The notes beneath the pieces were generated by a model. The model worked only from the letters and a program-made list of their open reading frames with translations, was not told the origin of the DNA and made no database searches. A DNA stretch of 64,000 nt, taken from NCBI GenBank assembly GCA_002841355.1, contig PHFB01000002.1, positions 62,001-126,000 on the forward strand. The letters run 5' to 3'. Position numbers and translations under genes: made by a program. Below, in pieces: positions 15,801-24,961 of this stretch. Position 1 is the first letter of the stretch. Each line of letters starts with the position of its first letter. Origin of the DNA: Actinobacteria bacterium HGW-Actinobacteria-1 (lineage in GTDB: Bacteria; Actinomycetota; Coriobacteriia; Anaerosomatales; Anaerosomataceae).

Positions 15801-18800
15801 ATCGCGTGGCGCGTCAGCGCCCCCACGCCGCACGAACCGCCGGCACTCACACCGGCAGATGTCGTTGCGATGCGGCGGGTGGCCCGCAAGACGTGGCGAT
15901 TCTTCGAGACGTTCGTGACGGCCGAGGACCACTGGCTCGCACCCGACAACTTCCAGGAGGATCCGAGGGGCGTCGTGGCGCACCGCACCTCCCCCACGAA
16001 CATCGGTCTGCAGCTCATCTCGGCGCTCTCGGCGTACGACCTGGGATACGTAAGCGTGCGTGGGCTGGCGAACCGCTCGATGCAGACGCTTACGACGATG
16101 GCGGGCATGGAGCGCTACCGCGGACACTTCTACAACTGGTACGACACCACTACGCTGCAGCCGCTGCGCCCGAACTACGTCTCTACGGTAGACAGCGGCA
16201 ACCTAGCCGGGCATCTCGTGGTGCTGCGTGTCGGGCTCACGGAGGTCGCCGAGAGACCCCTCGTGGACGCCCAGGTGCTTAACGGCCTCGCCGACACGGT
16301 GCTGCTGGCACTGGAGGAGCTCCTTAGCCAGCGCGATGCGGTCGGTCCGGCAGCGATGGTCGCCGAGCTTCGGACCTCGCTTGAGGAATTGCTGCGGCGC
16401 ATCCGCCTCGAGACGGCACCCGCCGACCTCAGCGAGTGGCGGCAGCTCCTGGCGGGGTTGGCTGTTGTCACGGAAAGCCTGCCCACGCGGGCCGCCGCGC
16501 TGCGTGGCGCACCTCTGACGCTCGACCTCGTCCTGGCTGCCGTCGACGCAGTGCGCAACTGCCTGCACGAACACCTCTCGGACATCGACACGTACGCCCC
16601 GTGGGCGCACATGCTCGGCGCGGTTCCGGAAGCCTTCGAGTCGGGCGACCGCGCGGATGCGCTCGCACCGGTCACGCGCCACACGCCAAGCCTCGTCGGT
16701 CTTGCCGAAGGGCTCGAGGGCGTGCTGGCATGCCTCCGCGACACGCAGGGGCTCGACGATGTCGCCGCGGCGTGGGCGACGAGGCTTGCCGATGGGATCC
16801 GGGACCGCCGCGCAACCGCGTCGGCGCTCCTCTCGGAGCTGCGTCTTTCGACCGAGATAGCGCGCGAGATGTGGGAGCGCACGGACTTTGCGATGCTCTT
16901 CGACGAGAGCCGCATGGTGTTCTCCATCGGCTTCAATACCGCCGAGGGGCGCCTCGACAACTCCTTCTACGACATGCTGGCAAGCGAGTGTCGTCTGGCG
17001 AGCTACCTCGCGATCGCGAAGGGCGACGTGCCGCAGGAACACTGGTTCCGGCTCGGCAGGTCGCTTACGAAGACCGAGGGCGGCCGGGCGCTCGTCTCCT
17101 GGAGCGCGAGCATGTTCGAGTACCTCATGCCGCTGCTCGTGATGCGAGACTGGCCGGGAACGCTGCTCGACCAAACGTACAAGAACGTCGTGAAGCGCCA
17201 GATCCAGTACGGCAAACAACGTGGCGTGCCCTGGGGCGTCTCGGAAAGCGCGTTCAACGCCAAGGATGTGGACCTGACCTACCAGTATCAGGCGTTCGGC
17301 GTGCCGGGCCTTGGCTTGAAGCGCGGGCTCTCCGACGACGTCGTCGTGGCGCCGTACGCGACGGTGCTCGCGCTGCAGATCGCGCCACGTCTCGCGCTCG
17401 ACAACCTTGAGGTGCTCTCAAAGCAGGGCGCCGAGGGACGCTACGGCTATTTCGAAGCCGTCGACTACACGCCGGGACGCGTGCCGGCCGGTAGAGAGCG
17501 CGCGATCGTGAAGGCGTACATGGCGCACCACCAGGGCATGAGCCTGGTCGCACTCGGCAATATGCTCACGCACGACCGGATGCAGGAACGCTTCCACGCC
17601 GACCCCGTAATCCGCTCGTCTGAGTTGCTGCTGCAAGAACGCGTGCCGAGACGCACGCAGCTGGCGCAGCCGCATGTCGAGGAGGTGCGCTTCGTGCGCT
17701 CGGTGCGCGAGATCGCACCGCCCGTGCATCGCTCCTACCCGCTTGCAGGCACGCCCGTTCCCGCGACCCACTTCCTCTCGAACGGGTCGTACTCCGTGAT
17801 GGTCACCAATGGCGGTGGTGGCTACAGCCGCTGGCGCGACCACACGGTCACTCGCTATCGCGAGGACGTCACGCGCGACTGCTGGGGCCAGTTCTTCTAC
17901 CTGAAGGACGTCGAGAGCGGCGAGGTGTGGTCGGCGGCGTACCAGCCGTCACTTGCCGAACCTGACGAGTACCACGTGACGTTCTCGGCGGACAAGGCCG
18001 AGTACCAGCGCGTGGACAACGGCGTTGAGACGCACACCGAGGTCGTTGTCTCGCCGGAGGACGACGTCGAGGTCCGGCGGATCACCGTCACCAACCGGCG
18101 TCGGACGCCGCTCTACCTGGAGGTCACGTCGTACTTTGAGGTGACGCTCGCGCAAGGCGAGTCCGACCACGCGCACAAGGCGTTCAGCAACCTGTTCGTC
18201 GAGACAGAAGCGATCGAGGAGCTGGATACGCTGCTCTTTTCGCGCAGGCCACGCTCAGCGCACGAGGATCGCCCGTGGGGCATGCACGTCCTCGCTTGCG
18301 ATCTGGGCGAGCGGTGCAACTGGAGCTATGAGACCGGCCGAGAGGCGTTCCTCGGCAGGCTGCACACGCCGGGCGACGCACGCGCCATCTGGGGCGATGG
18401 GCGCCTGACCGGCACGGTCGGCGCGGTGCTCGACCCGATCTGCTCGATCCGGCAGACGCTCGAGCTCGGCCCGGGCGAGACCGCGCACCTTGCGTTCACC
18501 ACCGGTGTCGCCGAGACGCGTGAGGGCGCCGTCGCGCTTGCCGAGCGGTACCGCGACATCCGGGCGGCCCAGCGCGCGCTCGACCTCGCGTGGTCCACGA
18601 GCCAGATCGAGCTGCGCGACCTGGGCATCACACCCGAGGAGGCCGTCGTCTTCCAGCGGCTCGCATCGCGGCTGCTGCTCACCGACCCGCGCTCGCGGCT
18701 CAAGGTGCTCACGAAGGTCGAGAACCGGCTGCCGATCGCCGGCCTCTGGTCGATCGGCATCTCCGGCGATTACCCGATCCTGCTCGTGAAGATCGAACGT

Positions 18801-21605
18801 CTCGAAGAGACGCCGCTTGTGCGACAGGCGATGCTCGCCCACCAGTACTGGCGCTCGAAAGGCTTCGAGTGCGACCTCATCATCCTCAACACGAAGCCAA
18901 GCGCGTACGCCTCGGAGCTTGATGGCCGCCTACGCATGCTGCTTCGCACCGGTCACGCGCTGCAGTTGCACGACAAGCCCGGCGGCGTACACCTCCGTGT
19001 CGCCGACCAGGTGCCCGCCGACGTGCGCAACCTGCTCGACAGCGTCGCGCGCGCTGTGCTCACGGGTGACGGCGGCCCCATCGGCCTGCACCTCAACCTA
19101 CGTGCCACCCCGGCTGACGAGCCCGACCCGCTCGTGCCCATCGCTCCTGTGCTTGCAGAGCCCGACCCGCCCTTCGTGCGTCCCGTGCTGGTGCACGACA
19201 ACGGCTACGGTGGGTTCGACCCCGAGACCGGCGAGTACGTCATCATCCTCCGGGACGCCGACGCTACACCTGCGCCGTGGGTGAATGTCATGGCGAATCC
19301 CACCTTCGGTGCGCTCGTCTCGGAGGCAGGAATCGGTTGCACCTGGGCCGAGAACAGCCACGAGAACCGCATCACCACCTGGAACAACGACCCCGTTGGC
19401 GATGGCACCGGCGAAGCGTTCTACATCCGGGACGAGGAGAGCGGCGAGTTCTGGAGCCCCACGCTCCTGCCGATCCGCGACGAGGCGCCGCATGTTATCC
19501 GACACGGGAGGGGCTACACCCGCTTCGAGCACACCTGCCATGGCGTACGTCACGAGATCGATTGGTTCGTCGCTGCGGATGATCCGGTGCGCCTTGTTCG
19601 CGTGCGGCTGACGAACGTGTCCAGGCGTCGGCGGCACCTCTCGGTGACGCACTTCGTTGAGTGGGCGATCGGCGATTCGCGCAGCAAGGCGCAACAACAG
19701 GTCGTGACCTGGTGGGACGATGCGAAGCGCGTGCTCATGGCACACAACTACTTCAACTTCGACTTCCCCGGCAGGCCGGCGTTCCTTGCCTGCGACTGCG
19801 AGGCAGACTCGTTCACCGCAAGCCGCACCGAGTTCCTCGGCCGCAACGGGGATCCACGAGACCCCGCCGCCATGCATCGCCTCGAGCTTGGCGGCGCGAC
19901 CGGGCGCTTCCTCGACAACTGCGGCGCGCTCATGCGCAAACTGGTGCTGCAGCCGGGCGAAGACATGGAGATCACGTTCTTCCTCGGCCAGACCGAGACG
20001 GTGGAGGAGGCGCACGCGCTCATCGACCGGCTCCGCCAGCCGGGCGCCGTCGACGCCGAGCTCGCCGAGGTTCGCGAGCGCTGGAGCCGCACGCTTGGCG
20101 CGGTGGAAGCGGAAACCCCTGACGCGGAGCTCGACCGTATGGTGAACGGTGCCGCGCTCTACGAGGCGCTCGCCTGCCGCTTCTGGGGTCGCACCGCCAC
20201 GTACCAGTCGAGCGGCGCGTTCGGCTTCCGAGACCAGCTGCAGGACTGTCTCGCGCTCATGTATGCCCGCCCGGACCTCGTCCGCGACCACATCATCGAA
20301 GCCGCGCGGCACCAGTTCCCCGAAGGTGACGTGCTGCACTGGTGGCAACCGGTTTCGGGTCGCGGCGTTCGCACGCGTTTCGCCGACGATCGGTTGTGGT
20401 TGCCGTTCGTGACAGCCGAGTACATCAAAGCGACGGGCGACACCTCCGTGTTGGACGTGGAGGTGCCCTACCTCGAGGGACCCCCGGTACCGGATGACCG
20501 CGAGGACCTCTACCTGCAGGCGCAGCCGTCCCTCCAGCTCGGAAGCGTGTACGAGCACTGCCGAGCAGCGATTGACGTGAGCATGGCGACCGGTGCGCAC
20601 GACCTACCGCTCATGGGCGGCGGTGACTGGAACGACGGCATGAACCGCGTCGGTATCGGCGGCGCCGGCGAAAGCGTGTGGATGGCGTGGTTCCTCGACG
20701 TCGTGCTGCGCGCGTTCGCACCACTCGCCGAGACGCGCGGCGATTCCGATGCGGCAGTGACGATGCTGTCGCACGCGGCCGCGCTCATAGCGGCGATCGA
20801 GCGCGAGGCATGGGACGGCGCCTGGTACCGCCGCGCCTTCTTTGACGATGGCACACCACTGGGAACGAGCGCAGCCGACGAGTGCCGTATCGACGCGATC
20901 GCGCAAGCGTGGGCGATGGTCTCGGGCAGAGGCAACGCTCAGCGGGCTCAGCGCGCGCTCCAGAGCGTGGAGGAGAAGCTCGTACGCTGGGATGATGGCC
21001 TCGTCGCGCTGCTCACGCCACCGTTCGACCACATGCAGCACGACCCCGGCTATATCAAGGGATACGTCCCCGGCGTCCGTGAGAACGGCGGTCAGTACAC
21101 GCATGCCGCCATCTGGGTCGCCCTCGCCTACGCGCTCATGGGCGACGGCGACGAAGCAGTCGCGCTGCTCGACCTCATCAACCCCGTGAACCACGCGCTC
21201 GACCGTGCTTCGGCCAACCGGTATCGCGTGGAACCGTACGTGATCGCTGCCGACGTCTACGCCGTTGAGCCGCATGTCGGCCGAGGCGGTTGGACGTGGT
21301 ACACGGGCTCGGCAAGCTGGTACTACCGCGTGGCGGTTCAGAACATCCTCGGCCTGTATCTCGAGGCCGAGAACGGGCAGCGCTACCTGCGCCTCGATCC
21401 GTGCGTCCCGAAGACGTGGACCTCCTGGACGGTCACGTTCCGAGACGGTGACGCGACGTACGAGATCGCCTTCGACAACCCGCGCGGCGTGAAACGGGGC
21501 GTCGAGAGCGTCACGGTTGATGGCGTCGCTCGCGACGACCTGCGCGTGCCGCTCGACGGCGCGGCGGGTGCGCACGCGGTGCACGTCGACCTGCTCGGCG
21601 GGTAA
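12855..21605 (+). CDS. Cyclic beta-1,2-glucan synthase-like giant glycosyltransferase/phosphorylase (NdvB/Cgs type)
   Basis: 2916 aa from the ATG at 12855; the frame is open further upstream but without coding character, and the ribosome site is weak, so the start is uncertain. An N-terminal region of about 400 residues is followed by membrane segments near 420-480, a cytoplasmic GT84-like transferase with TLDSDTVLPRDG, more membrane segments around 820-860 and 950-990, then a glucoamylase-like domain (GVPWGVSESAFNAKDVDLTY). The last 1300 residues contain two beta-supersandwich blocks (the second with MANPTFGALVSEAGIGCTWA) and an (alpha/alpha)6 GH94 barrel with the catalytic Asp in GGGDWNDGMNRVG. 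Rhizobium NdvB has about this size and order; it polymerises, trims and cyclises beta-1,2-glucan. Product linkage and ring formation here are inferred only. Confidence 0.88.
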   Translation: MAQADSPQRWMIPSGDDPLRGELLSAERLSEAARELAGHQPWTAAEMLRATPLLSLVERAEESLNRVYTSLALAVRDQTPVSVSAEWLLDNFYLVEEQIHTVRDDLPDDYGAELPRLLEGEYRDYPRILEAVALLVTATDARLDREHLERYVMAFQDVSPLTIGEVWAVPIMLRICLVENLRRLALRVLSAHDASVAADTWANRILEAAQKVDGDVRVVVEAMARTNSNASPTFLIRLAGRLQDQDPSVEPAVAWLEAAIARSTESFEMLTFAEHQAQAADQVSVANAITSIRFLGALEWREFFEDCSLTEHILREDPSGVYPRMDFTSRDRYRHAVEQIASRCPHTEIEVAEAVLCHALEALRRDAADPVGGHVGHYLISRGRYALERSLDYRPRLRELAYRGPLASKGVIFWGLLGAFTWLLVIGMAAYVMRRGVGTAWTIALILLSIVPLSDLSVNVVNRIASTVWPARTLPKLDFLRPVAVAHRTMIVIPALLTSPGGTQAIIDNLELAYLANKDDNVRFGLLGDLKGGAEERMPGDAAVIDAARHGIATLNETYGEDGTGPFHLFIRGRRFNEADGVWMGWERKRGALHEFSQLLRGAPDTSFSVVDGDEAVLPTITFVITLDSDTVLPRDGARKLVSTIAHPLNRAQLDDARRKVVRGYGLVQPRVGMSLEGAERSPFAWLYSGVTGIDPYAGAVSDTYQDVFGEGSFTGKGIFEVDVMNAVLEDRFPENTLLSHDLLEGSFLRTALASDIEVLDDQPASYVSHVARLHRWVRGDWQTLPWLGLTVPTATGRERNPLSALHRWKIIDNLRRSLLAPTMMLFAGAGWIALPGRDWVWLAAVLAIVFFPVYFSIADSLLFRPRGADVRGDTHSIVSDFWRDSARALLNLAVLPHQAVVMLDAIVRALWRMTISHKNMLEWETAAETERRLGSTSAGFLRRMWTGEAALGAIVLPAAVLDPVSLVSASPLVLLWAAAPLIAWRVSAPTPHEPPALTPADVVAMRRVARKTWRFFETFVTAEDHWLAPDNFQEDPRGVVAHRTSPTNIGLQLISALSAYDLGYVSVRGLANRSMQTLTTMAGMERYRGHFYNWYDTTTLQPLRPNYVSTVDSGNLAGHLVVLRVGLTEVAERPLVDAQVLNGLADTVLLALEELLSQRDAVGPAAMVAELRTSLEELLRRIRLETAPADLSEWRQLLAGLAVVTESLPTRAAALRGAPLTLDLVLAAVDAVRNCLHEHLSDIDTYAPWAHMLGAVPEAFESGDRADALAPVTRHTPSLVGLAEGLEGVLACLRDTQGLDDVAAAWATRLADGIRDRRATASALLSELRLSTEIAREMWERTDFAMLFDESRMVFSIGFNTAEGRLDNSFYDMLASECRLASYLAIAKGDVPQEHWFRLGRSLTKTEGGRALVSWSASMFEYLMPLLVMRDWPGTLLDQTYKNVVKRQIQYGKQRGVPWGVSESAFNAKDVDLTYQYQAFGVPGLGLKRGLSDDVVVAPYATVLALQIAPRLALDNLEVLSKQGAEGRYGYFEAVDYTPGRVPAGRERAIVKAYMAHHQGMSLVALGNMLTHDRMQERFHADPVIRSSELLLQERVPRRTQLAQPHVEEVRFVRSVREIAPPVHRSYPLAGTPVPATHFLSNGSYSVMVTNGGGGYSRWRDHTVTRYREDVTRDCWGQFFYLKDVESGEVWSAAYQPSLAEPDEYHVTFSADKAEYQRVDNGVETHTEVVVSPEDDVEVRRITVTNRRRTPLYLEVTSYFEVTLAQGESDHAHKAFSNLFVETEAIEELDTLLFSRRPRSAHEDRPWGMHVLACDLGERCNWSYETGREAFLGRLHTPGDARAIWGDGRLTGTVGAVLDPICSIRQTLELGPGETAHLAFTTGVAETREGAVALAERYRDIRAAQRALDLAWSTSQIELRDLGITPEEAVVFQRLASRLLLTDPRSRLKVLTKVENRLPIAGLWSIGISGDYPILLVKIERLEETPLVRQAMLAHQYWRSKGFECDLIILNTKPSAYASELDGRLRMLLRTGHALQLHDKPGGVHLRVADQVPADVRNLLDSVARAVLTGDGGPIGLHLNLRATPADEPDPLVPIAPVLAEPDPPFVRPVLVHDNGYGGFDPETGEYVIILRDADATPAPWVNVMANPTFGALVSEAGIGCTWAENSHENRITTWNNDPVGDGTGEAFYIRDEESGEFWSPTLLPIRDEAPHVIRHGRGYTRFEHTCHGVRHEIDWFVAADDPVRLVRVRLTNVSRRRRHLSVTHFVEWAIGDSRSKAQQQVVTWWDDAKRVLMAHNYFNFDFPGRPAFLACDCEADSFTASRTEFLGRNGDPRDPAAMHRLELGGATGRFLDNCGALMRKLVLQPGEDMEITFFLGQTETVEEAHALIDRLRQPGAVDAELAEVRERWSRTLGAVEAETPDAELDRMVNGAALYEALACRFWGRTATYQSSGAFGFRDQLQDCLALMYARPDLVRDHIIEAARHQFPEGDVLHWWQPVSGRGVRTRFADDRLWLPFVTAEYIKATGDTSVLDVEVPYLEGPPVPDDREDLYLQAQPSLQLGSVYEHCRAAIDVSMATGAHDLPLMGGGDWNDGMNRVGIGGAGESVWMAWFLDVVLRAFAPLAETRGDSDAAVTMLSHAAALIAAIEREAWDGAWYRRAFFDDGTPLGTSAADECRIDAIAQAWAMVSGRGNAQRAQRALQSVEEKLVRWDDGLVALLTPPFDHMQHDPGYIKGYVPGVRENGGQYTHAAIWVALAYALMGDGDEAVALLDLINPVNHALDRASANRYRVEPYVIAADVYAVEPHVGRGGWTWYTGSASWYYRVAVQNILGLYLEAENGQRYLRLDPCVPKTWTSWTVTFRDGDATYEIAFDNPRGVKRGVESVTVDGVARDDLRVPLDGAAGAHAVHVDLLGG

Positions 21606-21665
21606 CGCCCGCGCTCGGTCAGTGATGATACCCTGGTAGGCGAGACGTACATGAGAGGAGTCGCA

Positions 21666-22613
21666 GTGGCACAGATTCGGGCGGCGGTCATCGGCGCGGG
21701 CAATATGGGACGCCATCACGTGCGCATCCTCGAGCGGTTCGAAGACGTCGATCTCATTGGCGTCGTGGATCCGGGCATCGACCCGGCGACTTCGTCGCTC
21801 CCGATCGACGCGGCCCGCCACTTCTCCTCCATCGACGAACTGCCCGAGATCGACTTCGCGGTGATCGCCACCCCCACGCAGATGCACGCGGATCTCGCCT
21901 GTACGCTCATCGAGCGTGGCGCGAACCTCCTCATCGAGAAGCCGCTTGCCGAGACGCCTGCGGATGCGACCCGCATCGTAGAGGCCGCCGAGAAGGCAGG
22001 CGTGCTGCTCGCGGTCGGTCACGTCGAGCGCTTCAACCCTGCCGTCCGCATGCTCGCGCAGATGGCGACCGACCCCCGGCTCGTGCAGTTCGAGCGCCTC
22101 TCGCCGTACACGCCGCGCATCCGCGACAGCGTCGTCTTCGACCTCATGGTGCACGACCTCGACCTCGCCTGCTGGATCTGCGGCGGCACCCCCGTGCGTG
22201 TGCAGGCCTCCGGCGCGAAGGTATTCTCGGACAGTGTCGACGTAGCGGCCGCCGTGCTCGAGTTCGCCAACGGCCGCATCGCTTCGCTTGAGACGTCGCG
22301 CGCCACCCAGGACAAGGTGCGCCGCATCGCTGTCTCGGAGCCGGACCGCTACCTCGTCGCCGACTCGATCCGCCAGGACCTGAGCATGCGCCGCCAGACG
22401 ACCGTCGAGTTCGAGAAGACGGAGCCGCCGATCTACCGGCAGGCAAGCGTCGTGGAGATCCCCTACGTCGACAGGAGCGGTGAGCCGCTCGCGGCCGAAC
22501 TCCGCGACGTCATCGACGCGATCAGGAACTCGGGCACGCCAACGGTCACTGGCCGAGACGGCCTCAGGGCCGTGGAGCTCGCGTTCGCCGTGGAGGCAGC
22601 GATCCGGGGGTAG
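21666..22613 (+). CDS. Gfo/Idh/MocA family NAD(P)-dependent oxidoreductase
   Basis: 315 aa from a GTG at 21666, preferred over the ATG at 21651 because GAGAGGAG lies between them, five bases before the GTG. The N-terminal Rossmann fold has AVIGAGNMGRHHVRIL, and the motif EKPLAETPADA contains the conserved EKP Lys. VGHVERFNP and the dimerisation-side DLMVHDLDLACWICGG follow the family pattern of sugar dehydrogenases such as UDP-N-acetylglucosamine 3-dehydrogenase. It follows the glucan synthase by about 60 bp without a terminator, so co-transcription is possible. A role in making a modified nucleotide sugar is a reasonable guess; the exact substrate cannot be read from sequence. Confidence 0.87.
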   Translation: MAQIRAAVIGAGNMGRHHVRILERFEDVDLIGVVDPGIDPATSSLPIDAARHFSSIDELPEIDFAVIATPTQMHADLACTLIERGANLLIEKPLAETPADATRIVEAAEKAGVLLAVGHVERFNPAVRMLAQMATDPRLVQFERLSPYTPRIRDSVVFDLMVHDLDLACWICGGTPVRVQASGAKVFSDSVDVAAAVLEFANGRIASLETSRATQDKVRRIAVSEPDRYLVADSIRQDLSMRRQTTVEFEKTEPPIYRQASVVEIPYVDRSGEPLAAELRDVIDAIRNSGTPTVTGRDGLRAVELAFAVEAAIRG

Positions 22614-22617
22614 CGCC

Positions 22618-24801
22618 TCAGTACCTGATGCGCCGAAGTTCGCCCTCGACCGTGCTGGACACGACGCTCGTGCTCCCATAGATCGCTACCGGAACGGTGT
22701 CGTAGCCAAGGTCCGCGATCACCGACCGCGCGCTCGGCGACAGGCTCGTCGGGTTCGTGAGCAGCACTACGCCGCCCTGGCGCGCGGCCAGCACGCCACC
22801 CCCAAGCGCATCGGGGAAGTTCAGGCCCGTGGCCAAGCCGAAGTAGTCGCTTGTCGCCCAGCTCCGCGCGATGCCCTCCCGGGCCACCTGTGCGGCAGTC
22901 TCGTATCGGTCGACGCCAGCCCATCGGATAGCCGAGACGCCGGGCATCGCGGCAACCGCCGAGGCAACCGATACGGATACCGCCGCGTCACTTCCGGCGA
23001 CGACAACCTCCGTCGTGCCAAGGCTCGAAAGCGCGTCGGCGGTCGACGCCGGCAACTGCAGTGGCCGCGTGAGCAGCACCGGGATGCTGTTCTCGGCAGC
23101 AAGCGGCGACACCGCCAACGCATCGGCGTACAGGTCGCCACGCACGAGGAACGCACGCGCTATCGTCGGCTGACCCGTTACGGTCGTCAGCGCGGACGCC
23201 ACTGCTGCGGCGGTCTCATACCGGTCGGCACCAGCGACACGCTGCACCGCAAGCCCGGCCGAGGAGAGTTGCTGGGCGACCGCCTGGTCGACGGCAGACG
23301 TCCCGCCGATGAGCACCACCTTCGTTGCGCCCAAACGTGCGATCTCCGACAGCAGGCCGGTCGGAAGCGACGTGCGTCGCGTGAGCAGCAACGGGCTCCC
23401 GTACGCGCCAGCCAGCGACGCGCCGGTGAGCGCATCCGGGAAATCCTCGCCGCTCGCGACTACCGTCGTCGTTACCGTCCCGCTTGCGAAGCCGGCGACC
23501 GACTGCGCTATCGCAGTCGTATACCGGTCGGCGCCCTGGATGCGCGTCACGCTCGGCGCGGGAGGCGGCACGATGGCGTCAAGTGCATCGCGCAGCTGCA
23601 GCAGCCCGTTCCCGTACATGAGGTCCCACCCCGGAGCGCCGAGGTCTTTGGCCGAGGAAAGCAGTGCGTTCTCGATCTCCGCCGAGGTGGCTCCCGGCGC
23701 GTGGGAGCGCAGCAACGCCACCGCTCCGCTCACGAACGGCGCCGCCATCGAGGTGCCATACAGGTATGTGTAGGTATGAAGGCCGGAGTACGTGTACGTG
23801 GAGAGGATTCCGGACGTGCCCGCGACACCACCGGGCGCCGTGATGTCCATCTGGCTTCCGTAGTTCGAGTAGTTCGCCAGCGTATCGGTCGAGTCCGAGG
23901 CACCCACGCATATGACGTGGTCGCAGGCGGCTGGGTAGTAGATGTCGTTGCGACCCTCGTTGCCAGCCGCCCCTACGAGCACGACGCCTCGTGCGTGCGC
24001 GTAGTCCACGGCCTCCTGCATGAGCACGCGCCCGCTTGCGCCGATGTCAGCCGCTGTCGCGCCCAGGCTCATGTTGACCACGTCCACGCCAAGGTCGGCG
24101 GCGTAGTAGAGGCCGTCGATGAAGTCCGAGTTCGAACCCGTGTATTTGCCGATGACTTTGATCGGAACGATCTTCACGCCAGGCGCCGTGCCCGCCACGC
24201 CCGTTGCGTTGTTGCTCGCAGCAGCGATGATTCCCGCGACGTGCGTGCCGTGACCGTTGAGGTCGTTCGCATCCTCGTCGTCAGTCACGAAATCGTAGTC
24301 GCGCGTGAGATCGAGCGCCGGGGCCAACTCCGGGTGCGTGAGATCTGCGCCTGTGTCGATCACGCCGACGGTGACGAACGCCTCGCCGCGTTCAATGTCC
24401 CAGGCAGCTTCCGCCTGAATGCGTGAGTACGCCCATTGGGCGGCGTATCGCGGATCGTCCGGTGTCCACAGCGGACGGAGGACCTGGTTGTCCTCGGCGG
24501 CGATCCGCACACCCGACACCCCGGCAAGCGACGCGCGTAGCGTCTCGGCATCGGTGCCCTCGGGAATCGCCACGACCACCCCGCGGTTACCGTACATGGT
24601 GCGCTGAATATGGAGGCCTCTCTTCGCGAGCGTCGCCCGCACCGAGGCCGCGGATCCATCCGCCCATCGCACGATCACACCCGAGGCGGTCGAGTGCGCC
24701 GAGACCTGTGCCTCGGGGCGGCCGAACGCCGGAGTGATCAGCCCGACCAGCAACACGGTCGTCACGAGCGTAGCGATCGTGCTGTTCAGGGCGCGGCGCA
24801 T
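22618..24801 (-). CDS. Secreted subtilisin-like serine protease with three CWB2 cell-wall-binding repeats
   Basis: 727 aa from the ATG at 24801, with GAGGAG five bases upstream. Residues 1-28 form a signal peptide ending in a hydrophobic stretch before GRPEAQ. A short propeptide-like region is followed by the S8 catalytic domain (about 115-410) with triad motifs DTGADLTHPE, NGHGTHVAGI and GTSMAAPFVSG. Residues about 420-727 hold three CWB2 (PF04122) repeats, each opening with the G-x-DRY signature (QGADRYTTA, AGADRYETA, AGVDRYETA). CWB2 repeats anchor proteins non-covalently to wall polymers, so this should be a surface-bound protease. It converges with the oxidoreductase gene, with only 4 bp between stops. 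Confidence 0.94.
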   Translation of the reverse strand: MRRALNSTIATLVTTVLLVGLITPAFGRPEAQVSAHSTASGVIVRWADGSAASVRATLAKRGLHIQRTMYGNRGVVVAIPEGTDAETLRASLAGVSGVRIAAEDNQVLRPLWTPDDPRYAAQWAYSRIQAEAAWDIERGEAFVTVGVIDTGADLTHPELAPALDLTRDYDFVTDDEDANDLNGHGTHVAGIIAAASNNATGVAGTAPGVKIVPIKVIGKYTGSNSDFIDGLYYAADLGVDVVNMSLGATAADIGASGRVLMQEAVDYAHARGVVLVGAAGNEGRNDIYYPAACDHVICVGASDSTDTLANYSNYGSQMDITAPGGVAGTSGILSTYTYSGLHTYTYLYGTSMAAPFVSGAVALLRSHAPGATSAEIENALLSSAKDLGAPGWDLMYGNGLLQLRDALDAIVPPPAPSVTRIQGADRYTTAIAQSVAGFASGTVTTTVVASGEDFPDALTGASLAGAYGSPLLLTRRTSLPTGLLSEIARLGATKVVLIGGTSAVDQAVAQQLSSAGLAVQRVAGADRYETAAAVASALTTVTGQPTIARAFLVRGDLYADALAVSPLAAENSIPVLLTRPLQLPASTADALSSLGTTEVVVAGSDAAVSVSVASAVAAMPGVSAIRWAGVDRYETAAQVAREGIARSWATSDYFGLATGLNFPDALGGGVLAARQGGVVLLTNPTSLSPSARSVIADLGYDTVPVAIYGSTSVVSSTVEGELRRIRY

Positions 24802-24961
24802 CAAGTCTCCTCGGCGATCGAGTGCGGTCGGGGTCTACCTAGAGTGCCACGTTGCACACTCCGCGCCAAGTGCGACTGTCGCTGCCCGAAGATCGCACAC
24901 CCAACTTCTTGCCGAGTGGGTATGTACTCCATTGTCGCGGCGCCACATAAGGGGGCGGGGT

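Noticed and set aside
20604-22679. 691-codon open frame on the minus strand
   Set aside because: Antisense to the glucan synthase end and the oxidoreductase gene, both of which are certain.
22480-24426. 648-codon open frame on the plus strand
   Set aside because: Antisense to the subtilase with CWB2 repeats; arginine-rich composition and no domain.
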